64,000 bases of DNA from NCBI GenBank assembly GCA_019359015.1, contig JAHHID010000005.1, forward strand, positions 62,001-126,000, written 5' to 3'. The DNA is from Spirirestis rafaelensis WJT71-NPBG6 (GTDB lineage: Bacteria; Cyanobacteriota; Cyanobacteriia; Cyanobacteriales; Nostocaceae). Below are positions 35,512 to 43,428 of the stretch, piece after piece. Each line of letters begins with the position of its first letter. Within the stretch, counting starts at the first letter, position 1. The notes beneath the pieces are model-generated. The model saw only the letters and a program-made list of their open reading frames with translations. It was not told where the DNA came from and searched no databases. The translations under genes were made by a program, and so were the position numbers.

Positions 35512-35601
35512 AATCAGATGAAATCAGGATGAAATTTACTAGCGTAAAGTTTACGAAATCAGATGAAATCAGGATGAAATTTACTAGCGTAAAGTTTACG
35601 A
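35512..35601 (-). promoter_or_regulatory. 45-bp tandem repeat carrying 11-bp-periodic TTTCATC boxes
   Basis: Positions 35512-35556 and 35557-35601 are identical. Each copy contains, on the minus strand, TTTCATC-CTGA-TTTCATC, two half sites 11 bp apart, the usual layout of OmpR-type regulator sites. CopR of Synechocystis is remembered to bind TTCAT direct repeats. The second copy overlaps the 3' end of the pump gene. Confidence 0.65.
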
Positions 35602-38600
35602 ATGATTTAGGACTGCTATATTATCCTTGACAACTGATACTCGCTTAGGCAACAAGAACCTACTAAATTTCGCATATAATGCGGGTAAAACAACTAAAGT
35701 TAAAGCTGTAGAAGTGAATAATCCCCCCAAAACTACTATCGAAAGTGGTTGCAAAATTTCTTTTCCAGGACCACTGTCAACTACCAGCGGTGCTAATCCT
35801 AAAGCTGAGGTAAACGCTGTCATTAAAATGGCATTCAGACGTTCCATTGAACCTTTAATTAAGACTTCTTTAATAGGCATCCCTTCGGCAAACTTAGTGT
35901 TGTAATTGTCTACCAACAGTAAACCATTACGAGTAGCAACGCCAAATAAAGTGATAAAGCCAACTAAAGAAGCGATAGAAATAACGCCACCAGTCAAAGC
36001 TACTGAAAAGACACCTCCCACCAATGCTAAAGGTAAGTTAATCATAATCATGGCAGTAGAAGGAATAGATTTTACTGAAAGATACATGATTACCGTAATC
36101 ACTACAAATGCGATCGCACTAGTAATTAAGATATTCTGGGTAGCTCTTTCTTGCGCTTCAAATTGTCCTGCATACTGAATATAGTAACCTGCGGGTATCT
36201 GCACCTGCTGCTTAACTTTATCTTGAATTTCATTGACGATAGAGCGCAAATCTCTGCCGCTAGCATTAGCAGAAACTACAATAAAACGAGATACATTTTC
36301 ACGATTAATTGTATTTGGACCCGTGCCATTTTCAATTGTAGCAACTTGTGCTAAGGGAATTTTATTGCCATCAGTGGTATCAACTAATAAATTGCGAATG
36401 TTATCCAGATTCTGGCGTGCTTCTGGCTTTAACCAGACAACTAAATCAAAGGTTTGTTGCTTCTCTAAAACTTGGGATACTACTCGTCCATTAAGTGCAG
36501 TTTCGATAATTTCCGAAAGTTTCCCTACTGTCAAATTATATCTTGAAGCATCTCTTCGGTTGAACTTAATTTGAATCTGTTCGATAGGTACTTGGGGTTC
36601 AAGTTGCAAATCGACAATTCCATCAACGGTTTTCATCACTTCATTTACTTGATTCCCAATAGCGCGGAGTTGTTCTAATTCGGAACCGAAAATTTTGACA
36701 GCGATCGCACTCCGCACCCCAGACAACACCTCATCCATTCGATGAGAGATAAAACCGCCAATATTCGGTGCTACACCTGGTAATTTAGCAAATTCTTCTC
36801 GTAGCTTCTCGATAGTCGCTTTTCTGTTTTTCAATCCTTCGTCGCTTAACTCGATATCCAAATGTCCCAAATTCACTCCTGCTGCGTCTGCATCTCCAGG
36901 CGCCCGTCCAGAACGCAATTGCACATAAGGAAATCTGGAATCATTTTTCAATGCATCTTGTAGTGCAAAACCTGCACTATTCGTAGCTTCAAGTGACACA
37001 CCTGGATAAAGTGTTAATGTATTGACTAAAGTTTGTTCTTGAAACTCTGGTAAGAATACTCTTCCAAACGAAGGAAAAATCACCGTGGTTGCTACCAAAC
37101 TAACAGTGGCTGCTACTAAAATAATTAGAGAATGCCGCAGAGAAAATGTTAACACAGGATGATAAAGCTTCTTAAAAAATCTCGCTACCCAAGGTTCCCT
37201 TTCTGGCAAATTCCCGTAAGGCAATAAAATTGCACATAAAGCCGGAGTCACTGTTAATGCTGTCACACTCGAAGCAAGAACTGCTACTAAATAACCCAAC
37301 CCCATCGGAATAAAAATACTACCTTCTACACCGCTTAAAGCAAAAATTGGAGAGAAGACAACTATTGTAATTATGGTGGCTCCAAATACCGAATCGCGCA
37401 CCTCTTGACAACCTTCAAATACCACATCTAAAACTGGACGTGGCTTAGGAGAATATTTATTTTCGCGCAGGTTACGGTAGACATTTTCGGCATCAACGAT
37501 CGCATCATCCACCGCTGAACCAATTGCTACTGCTAACCCACCTAAAGTCATGGTATTCAAGCCTTGTCCCAGCCAATTCAACGCCAGTACTCCGAGCAGC
37601 AAAGATAAAGGAAGGGCAGTTAAACAAATAACTAAATTGCGCCAATTCATCAAAAACGGGATGAGAATAATCGCAACAATAATACTGCCTTCAACTAAAG
37701 CTTCTCTCACATTTTCAATCGAAGAATCAATATAGTTTTTTTGTCGAAATGTAGGCGTAACTTTTATCTCTTTGGGTAAGCCTGCTTGAATTTCCTTGAT
37801 TGCCGCTTCAATCGCACGGGTAACGGTGGGAGTATCCGCTTCCGGCTGTTTATTAATCATCACAATAATTGCTTTTTTACCGTTAAAGCTCCCATCACCC
37901 CGTTTAATAGCTCCGCCAATTTGCACATCAGCAATATCGGATATTTTGACAGGCGTATTATTAGGGGCAGTAATTACTGATTGTTGTAAATCTTCGATAG
38001 ATTCAACCCGCCCAATACCTCGAATTAATTTTTCGCGATCGCTAGTGATTAAATAGCCACCAGGAGCATTGACGTTTGCAGCCGATGCTGCTTCTACAAC
38101 TTGTTCTAAGGTAATATTAAAAGCTTTCAGTTTTTCCGGATTAACTAATACTTGATATTGACGAACATCACCGCCATACGCCACTACTTGACTAACGCCA
38201 GGGACAGCCAAAAGGCGGTTTGTTACTTGCCAATCAACAATGCGTCGCACTTCCATCAAGTCGATTTGGGGTTTTTGATTGGGAATTCTCCCCCTCTCCC
38301 CCTCCTCATCAACGGTGAAAGCGTATTGCAGTACAGTACCGATGGGGGAACTGATGGGGGAAATTTGCGGCGTTTCTACTCCTTGGGGAAGCTTACTTTG
38401 CGCTTGTTGCAATCGCTCTGTTACCAATTGGCGAGCTTGATAGATGTCGCTTCCCCAGTTAAAAATGATTTTGACAACGGAAATTCCCGACGCGCTTGAA
38501 GACCTGACTGCTGTAACTCCCGGAGTACCGTTAATTGCACTTTCAATTGGTAAAGTTACCAAAGATTCAATTTCTTCTGGTGCGAGTCCTGGTGCTTCAG

Positions 38601-38751
38601 TTTGAATTTCGACTTGGGGTGGTGCAAAGCTGGGAAAGACATCCAAAGGCATTTGGATAATTGTCCGAAATATCCAAAACGTGACGACAATTGCACCCAG
38701 AATAACTAGCCAACGACGAGCGATCGCCCATTTAATAATCGCACTGAGCAT
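35596..38751 (-). CDS. HME-family RND heavy-metal efflux pump (CusA/CzcA/CopA-like)
   Basis: This inner-membrane proton-driven pump has 1051 residues, full length for the family. It has the N-terminal span followed by MPLDVFPSFAPPQVEIQTEA, a first large periplasmic loop, the TM4 motif GGLAVAIGSAVDDAIVDAEN with the acidic proton-relay residues, a second loop starting FGRVFLPEFQEQTLVNTL, and the C-terminal spans with FGVATRNGLLLVDNYN. The substrate is probably monovalent copper or silver, or a divalent metal, judged only from the neighbours. The expected adaptor partner upstream is truncated. The stop codon lies in the 45-bp repeat. Confidence 0.92.
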   Translation of the reverse strand: MLSAIIKWAIARRWLVILGAIVVTFWIFRTIIQMPLDVFPSFAPPQVEIQTEAPGLAPEEIESLVTLPIESAINGTPGVTAVRSSSASGISVVKIIFNWGSDIYQARQLVTERLQQAQSKLPQGVETPQISPISSPIGTVLQYAFTVDEEGERGRIPNQKPQIDLMEVRRIVDWQVTNRLLAVPGVSQVVAYGGDVRQYQVLVNPEKLKAFNITLEQVVEAASAANVNAPGGYLITSDREKLIRGIGRVESIEDLQQSVITAPNNTPVKISDIADVQIGGAIKRGDGSFNGKKAIIVMINKQPEADTPTVTRAIEAAIKEIQAGLPKEIKVTPTFRQKNYIDSSIENVREALVEGSIIVAIILIPFLMNWRNLVICLTALPLSLLLGVLALNWLGQGLNTMTLGGLAVAIGSAVDDAIVDAENVYRNLRENKYSPKPRPVLDVVFEGCQEVRDSVFGATIITIVVFSPIFALSGVEGSIFIPMGLGYLVAVLASSVTALTVTPALCAILLPYGNLPEREPWVARFFKKLYHPVLTFSLRHSLIILVAATVSLVATTVIFPSFGRVFLPEFQEQTLVNTLTLYPGVSLEATNSAGFALQDALKNDSRFPYVQLRSGRAPGDADAAGVNLGHLDIELSDEGLKNRKATIEKLREEFAKLPGVAPNIGGFISHRMDEVLSGVRSAIAVKIFGSELEQLRAIGNQVNEVMKTVDGIVDLQLEPQVPIEQIQIKFNRRDASRYNLTVGKLSEIIETALNGRVVSQVLEKQQTFDLVVWLKPEARQNLDNIRNLLVDTTDGNKIPLAQVATIENGTGPNTINRENVSRFIVVSANASGRDLRSIVNEIQDKVKQQVQIPAGYYIQYAGQFEAQERATQNILITSAIAFVVITVIMYLSVKSIPSTAMIMINLPLALVGGVFSVALTGGVISIASLVGFITLFGVATRNGLLLVDNYNTKFAEGMPIKEVLIKGSMERLNAILMTAFTSALGLAPLVVDSGPGKEILQPLSIVVLGGLFTSTALTLVVLPALYAKFSRFLLPKRVSVVKDNIAVLNHS

Positions 38752-38946
38752 TGTTATTTAAAATTTTTACTTGTGATTTGTGACTTTTGACCCTTTTTGA
38801 ATTCAAAATTCACGCAGGAAGAAATAAAAAAATAATTTTTAATTAATTAATTTTGGCTTCAAGCCCCCACAGCCACTTTTTAATTTCAGTGGTCTTCCGC
38901 AGAGCGGAGGCTACCGCCAACAATTAGTGGCGCTTCCTTGCCCCCA
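38752..38946. other. Intergenic spacer in the efflux operon
   Basis: This AT-rich spacer of about 195 bp contains low-complexity TTTTGAATT-type repeats toward its end and a short dispersed-repeat fragment (CAGAGCGGAGGC). No gene was seen. Confidence 0.4.
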
Positions 38947-39225
38947 CTAATTGTCTTTTTTTTGAATTTTGAATTTTGAATTTTGAATTGGAGCGTTGGC
39001 GCAGCCTCTCCCCTGGGAGAAGCGACTTGACTCCTGCTGATGAGAGTGCTGGTTATCATCCCATGCTGTTTCTGGCATTGCCGAACTATTGGCGGATTCT
39101 GATACCTGTGTTTCTGATAGTGAAATTAACTGATGTTTTGTCCGTCTACTAGACCAAAATGTACCAGCCATAAAAGCTACAGTTGCTAACGCAGCTCCTC
39201 CAGAAGTTGCAACCAACCAAGACAC
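38947..39225 (-). pseudogene. Detached C-terminal membrane segment of the efflux adaptor
   Basis: The frame encodes VSWLVATSGGAALATVAFMA, then GTFWSSRRTK and a polar tail, i.e. one transmembrane helix like those ending longer cyanobacterial CusB/CopB adaptors. In the same frame, with no stop, the sequence reads back through LSKEGEQQSKKVEDSP into the end of the adaptor gene, which uses a different frame. It is therefore best read as the severed 3' part of the adaptor rather than an independent gene. The last residues are coded by repeat DNA. Confidence 0.6.
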
Positions 39226-39265
39226 TGGGGAATCTTCTACTTTCTTGCTTTGTTGCTCCCCTTCT

Positions 39266-40441
39266 TTAGATAGCTGTCGATGATTGGTTGGTCAAAACTT
39301 CAAGTTCTGCAAACATCCCTGGTTTGAGAACTCCACCCGAATTGACTATTTCCGCTTTTACAGGTACTACCCGCGTTTCCCCTTCCACAACTGACCCAAC
39401 TACAGCAATTTTACCCGTGAAAGTACGGTCAGCTACAGAAGCAACCTTGACATTTACTGCCTGACCTGTTCTTACTTTGCTTAAATCTTTTTCATAAATA
39501 TTTGCAGTCGCATAAACCCGACTGTCATTGACAATCGTCATCAACTTGCCGCCCGCATCCTCAAAAGATTGACCGATGGTAACTTCCCTATCGGCAACCT
39601 TACCAGAAATCGGAGCCGTCACCGTCACCAGTCCTTTATCGTTGGCACGGTTTCCTAGCTGTTGCAGCCGAGTTGTATACGTCTTATTACTGAGGTTTAT
39701 CCGTGATTTGGCTACTGCAACGGCTGCTGATGCCCGTTGCAGTTGATTTTCCGCCTCAATTACATCCCGACGGCTGGAAGCTTTGGCGAAATCAGCTTTA
39801 GCTTCTGCTAGCTGGGTTTGAGATTCTAGAGCATTGCGTCTTGGCAAAGCCCCAGCATCAGCTAACTGTTTATCTTTGTTATATTTTTCTTGAGCAAATG
39901 ATACTTGACTTTGTGTTTGGGCAATTTCCGCAGCAGCTATTTGCTGATATCGCTCGTAGTTTTGTTCTGCTAGCTTTAAATCAGCTTGGCTGAAGTGCAA
40001 ATCAGCCTGACCTTGAGCAAGTTTTTCTTGAGATTCCACACGCAGGGTCACCAAGTCAGGACTAGTTAAAACGGCTACAGGTTGATTTTGTTTTACTGTT
40101 GCACCAGGTTCGACCAATAACTCAACCACTTTCGCCCCGGAAATTGGCGTAGTTACTTCTACTTTTTGACTGGGCAGAGTTTCAATCTGTCCGGTGGTTT
40201 TAATGCCTACAGCTAGCTTCTGGCGCTTAACTGGCTCGATTTTAATTCCTATACGTTGAGCAGTTTGGGCATCAACTTGAATCGAGCTAGTAGATTGAGT
40301 AGCTTCACTTTCTTGATGAAATTCATCTCCGTGTCCGCCGTGTGCCAAAACTGCTGCGGGATTAGCCAGCAAAAAAAGGCTCAACGTTGTGCCTGAAACA
40401 CAGCGAATTCCGGTCGGTGTTTGGGAACGCAGATTAGACAT
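39266..40441 (-). CDS. Efflux RND periplasmic adaptor subunit, C-terminally truncated (CusB/CopB-like)
   Basis: This membrane-fusion protein should link the RND pump to an outer-membrane channel. It has 391 residues: signal peptide (LSLFLLANPAAVLA), His-rich start HGGHGDEFH, lipoyl half (VVELLVEPGATVKQNQPVAVL), a long alpha-hairpin of about 120 residues, second lipoyl half (VTAPISGKVADREVTIGQSF) and beta-barrel (YATANIYEKDLSKVRTGQAV). It stops at LEVLTNQSSTAI, just where homologs continue into the membrane-proximal domain. That domain is missing and the remaining tail is out of frame downstream. Function may be impaired. Confidence 0.85.
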   Translation of the reverse strand: MSNLRSQTPTGIRCVSGTTLSLFLLANPAAVLAHGGHGDEFHQESEATQSTSSIQVDAQTAQRIGIKIEPVKRQKLAVGIKTTGQIETLPSQKVEVTTPISGAKVVELLVEPGATVKQNQPVAVLTSPDLVTLRVESQEKLAQGQADLHFSQADLKLAEQNYERYQQIAAAEIAQTQSQVSFAQEKYNKDKQLADAGALPRRNALESQTQLAEAKADFAKASSRRDVIEAENQLQRASAAVAVAKSRINLSNKTYTTRLQQLGNRANDKGLVTVTAPISGKVADREVTIGQSFEDAGGKLMTIVNDSRVYATANIYEKDLSKVRTGQAVNVKVASVADRTFTGKIAVVGSVVEGETRVVPVKAEIVNSGGVLKPGMFAELEVLTNQSSTAI

Positions 40442-40555
40442 CGCGATTCAATAATCCTTGAGTACTGGGTTTCATGCGCTCCATAGTGGAGCGCGATCGC
40501 GTATTTGTTTTGGTAAGCGTTGAAATTATGCTTATCTCCCAGTCTGGCATTGAGA

Positions 40556-40573
40556 AATGAAATTAAGATGAAA
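40556..40573 (-). promoter_or_regulatory. Direct-repeat regulator box upstream of the adaptor gene
   Basis: On the minus strand, TTTCATC-TTAA-TTTCATT gives two half sites 11 bp apart, 115 bp upstream of the adaptor start. It matches the boxes at 35512-35601 in sequence, spacing and orientation. Confidence 0.65.
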
Positions 40574-40579
40574 TCAAGC

Positions 40580-41266
40580 TTACTTGTTGTACCAAGCTTT
40601 TTGCCACTGCTTCATTTGGTTAATCTCTGCATCTTGGGAAGTGATAATTGCTTGGGAGAGTTTCTTAATCTCCGGACGTTGAGACTTTTTCAAGGCATCT
40701 TGTGCCATTGTTACAGCTCCTTCATGGTGAGGAATCATTGCATTGATAAAGCGCAAGTCAAAATCTTTATCAGCCGCACCCAAGTCCATATTCATCATCA
40801 TGCCTTTCATTTGGTCAGATGACATCTCCATCATATGACCCATTTGAGCATCGTAAGCCATTGGTTTATCTCCAGCGTTGGCGTACCAAGTTTTTCGCCA
40901 CTGCTTCATCTGAGTAATTTCTTGGTTTTGCGCTTTGATGATTTCGTCTGCTAGCTTTTTGATTTCCGGACGTTTTGATTTTTGCTGTGCTTCCTTAGCC
41001 ATTTCTATCGCTCCTTGATGGTGCGGTGTCATACCGTCGATGAAGCGCAAATCGTAATTAGCATCGCTTGGACCCAAATCCATCGCCATGCTGTGATTCA
41101 TACCACTACCGTGCATCTGCTGCTTGTCGCTAGCATTGGTAGCGGTGGTGTTTGGCGTTTGAGCCTGGTTTTGGTCAGCTGTACAAGCTGCAAGTAACCC
41201 GCTAGTCGAGGCGATCGCACTCAAGGTTAACGCCAAAAAGCCATTTCTCAAAGACAGGAGTTGCAT
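40580..41266 (-). CDS. Double DUF305 periplasmic metal-binding protein (CopM-like)
   Basis: This 228-residue exported protein has a signal peptide (a lipobox-like LLAAC at Cys28) followed by two tandem DUF305 domains. Each carries DLRFI-(D/N)-x-M-x-PHH-(Q/E)-GA and ends in QMKQW-KxWY. The segment between is Met/His-rich (MGHMMEMSSDQMKGMMMNMD), good for copper. DUF305 includes CopM, the periplasmic copper-binding protein of Synechocystis, and the presence of a pump, an adaptor and a two-component pair fits that role. A MerR-type promoter lies 30-60 bp upstream. Confidence 0.85.
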   Translation of the reverse strand: MQLLSLRNGFLALTLSAIASTSGLLAACTADQNQAQTPNTTATNASDKQQMHGSGMNHSMAMDLGPSDANYDLRFIDGMTPHHQGAIEMAKEAQQKSKRPEIKKLADEIIKAQNQEITQMKQWRKTWYANAGDKPMAYDAQMGHMMEMSSDQMKGMMMNMDLGAADKDFDLRFINAMIPHHEGAVTMAQDALKKSQRPEIKKLSQAIITSQDAEINQMKQWQKAWYNK

Positions 41267-41294
41267 AACTTTCTTCGGTTAATTTCCTGATTCC

Positions 41295-41326
41295 ATTGTC
41301 AACTCTCTAGCTGAGTAGAGAGTCAA
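41295..41326 (-). promoter_or_regulatory. MerR-type promoter/operator for the DUF305 gene
   Basis: On the minus strand, TTGACT (41326-41321) and GACAAT (41300-41295) are 20 bp apart, with the dyad ACTCTCTAG-CTGA-GTAGAGAGT (41302-41323). It is nearly identical to the element at 31345-31376, at the same distance from its start codon (about 30 bp from -10 to ATG). Confidence 0.75.
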
Positions 41327-42402
41327 CAGAAATGCAAAAAAAATTCACGCATTCAAAAAAAGCGAATTTTCAAAGAAACATACATCAGACTTAGCACCCG
41401 GGAATTGAATAAATTGGTCAGCCGTCTCACTTAGATCCGCATGGGAAGATCGAGTTATTTCAACACACGGTGAGTCCAGTCGGCGGGGTCGGTGAGGGGG
41501 TTTCATAAAAAATAGACAAATGTGGACAGCCTTGTATTAAAGATCCTCAATACCCCACGACTAACTCAGAAGAAGGCTGTCCACATTTGTCCGGAGTTAG
41601 CCCAAGGGTCGCAGTCTTGGCGGTTCCCGTCGATTGCGAACCCCCGAACCCGCAAGGGTTTCCGTCTATTCGTACTGGCGATAGCGCAGCGGTAGCGAGG
41701 AACGAGCGTCACCCGTTCGCGCAGCGTCTCGTTGGCGCAGCCTCTCGTAGAGAAGAGAAGGGCTGACCAATTTATTTTTGCACAACCCCTTAGCCTATAG
41801 TATCTTTCAAGCTGCTGGTATCTCTGGCGATCGCATAACCGTGGCGCAGATACCCTTACCAACTTTACTAGCCTCGTTCGACATTTGAAGCAATGTAGGA
41901 TACGATATGTCTACGTGATTACCTCAAATTTTCATCTACCTACCAGGACGATCGCTACTCTTGTTCACGCTTGCCAAGGTATCATTTCACGCTTGTTTCT
42001 GTTTGGTCTTCTTGCCCCAAAGAATCCATCTTCTGCATCCTTCAAAGGTAGCTTCGCGGTTTGCTTTGGATTCTCACAGGTCACACTAGAGGCAGCTTGA
42101 AGCCTTTTTTTACCGATTTTTATAGGGTGGTTGGACAGTCGGTTTATTTGGTTGTATTTCAGGATTTTTGGCGATCGCCTCTAAATTAGCCTTGACAAAA
42201 ATTTTCATTAATGTATCACAATTTATCGTTTCATTAATTTTCCCAACCCTCAAAGCGATTGTTTTGAGGTTTACGAAAGTTATGCGGCAAGTGATGCTAT
42301 AAGTTAACTATAATACTGGCAGTTATGCCTATTACGAATAATTTGGATGCTACTTCTTCTATAATGTATAAAATATATTTTTCATAAGTAAGAGGAAAAT
42401 TA
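41327..42402. repeat. Long intergenic region with repeats and a 19-bp hairpin
   Basis: This non-coding gap of about 1.1 kb lies between the metal cluster and the secretion operon. A perfect 19-bp inverted repeat (41515-41533 and 41573-41591, core AAATGTGGACAGCC) has a 39-base loop. GC-rich dispersed repeats follow to about 41770 (GTTCGCGCAGCGTCTCG type). The last 400 bases are AT-rich and should hold the operon promoter. An open frame at 41566-41862 is made of repeat DNA and is not called. Confidence 0.65.
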
Positions 42403-43020
42403 ATGTCTAGACAAACTATTCATGAGAGAATTTTTCTCAAAACTTTGACAATTAGTGCAAGCAAAATATCTACTAAGTTGACAGCAACACTCGAATACTG
42501 GCGTTTTCGGCTGATTGAATCTGTTCCATTTCTGATTGCTTGTGCAGTATTTCTAAGCGTTATCAGCCTGAAAAGTCCTATCCTGCTTTTTTGCTTACTT
42601 GTTGGTAGTTTAATTACAATAATTATACAGCAAATTGGGCAGCAGGTGCATCTACCGAAGCGATCGCTTATCTTGTTACAAATCTTAGCAGTAGCGATCG
42701 TCTTGAGTTTATTTTGGTTAGACTATTTTGCAGTTCCCGCACAAGCCCAATTTTTTAAGAGAGCCGAAGATTTCTTTAAACTGAATCTGACCACACAAGG
42801 AGATGCAGCAAACAATGGGACCCAAGCAGTTAGTTTAATATTCAACGTGTTGCGGGCAATTTACCTACTTTACATAGCAGTTTCTTTGGTCGGTGTTATT
42901 AACGCAGTTCGCAAAGATGAAGATTGGCAAACTATCGCCAGAACTCCCTTATTAGTAGTTGTCGCCGTCACAATTGCTGATGTTCTCACAGGTTTTATAA
43001 TTGGGGACACTAGTCAATAA
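42403..43020 (+). CDS. VirB2/pilin-like membrane protein of a type IV secretion-like operon
   Basis: This 205-residue protein has four hydrophobic segments. Two at the front (PFLIACAVFLSVISL, ILLFCLLVGSLITIII) precede a signal-peptide-like stretch ILAVAIVLSLFWLDY ending in PAQAQFF. After it come a polar loop and two spans (FNVLRAIYLLYIAVSLVGVI and LLVVVAVTIADVLTGFII), the arrangement of a VirB2/TrbC pilin with an extended leader. The identity rests on topology and on being first in the operon, not on a strong motif. AGAGGAAA precedes the ATG. Confidence 0.6.
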   Translation: MSRQTIHERIFLKTLTISASKISTKLTATLEYWRFRLIESVPFLIACAVFLSVISLKSPILLFCLLVGSLITIIIQQIGQQVHLPKRSLILLQILAVAIVLSLFWLDYFAVPAQAQFFKRAEDFFKLNLTTQGDAANNGTQAVSLIFNVLRAIYLLYIAVSLVGVINAVRKDEDWQTIARTPLLVVVAVTIADVLTGFIIGDTSQ

Positions 43021-43059
43021 TTTATTTAGATAAAATGAAAAAAAGCTAAGAAATTTTCC

Positions 43060-43428
43060 ATGACTCAAGACAAAGACAAAGACTTTCGTCCAGTCAATCA
43101 AATTTTAGGAAGCCAACCTTCATTAGGACCAATTCCCGCCGATCAAGTTCTTCCTTGGACGCTTATTGCCTTAGCTGCTTATTTTATCATCAACGGAATT
43201 TTTGGGGGATTTTTTTCAGACGACTTTCAAAAATGGTTGTGGACGGTATTAATTACTGTTTGGGGAATGGCGACTTGGTGGATATTAACAGGTGGTAGGA
43301 GTTGGCGCTTTTTAAGTAAATTTGTTGGTGTTCCGGCTTGGACTAGAGGCTTTGCTCGTTATCAAAGCATACTATTCGTTAACCATGAAGCAAAAAATCG
43401 GAAAACAAAGCGTCGGCGTCGCAAGTAG
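43060..43428 (+). CDS. VirB3-like small membrane protein
   Basis: This 122-residue protein has two membrane spans (PWTLIALAAYFIINGIFGGF and WLWTVLITVWGMATWWILTG) and a very basic C-terminus (KNRKTKRRRRK). Size, topology and position between the VirB2-like and VirB4-like genes match VirB3/TraL, which anchors the VirB4 ATPase. Its 3' end overlaps the start of the ATPase gene by 44 bases, which argues for translational coupling. Confidence 0.6.
   Translation: MTQDKDKDFRPVNQILGSQPSLGPIPADQVLPWTLIALAAYFIINGIFGGFFSDDFQKWLWTVLITVWGMATWWILTGGRSWRFLSKFVGVPAWTRGFARYQSILFVNHEAKNRKTKRRRRK

Noticed and set aside
41566-41862. Minus-strand frame of 98 codons
   Set aside because: It is composed of dispersed GC-rich repeat sequence and an arm of the 19-bp hairpin; no start signal or plausible protein.
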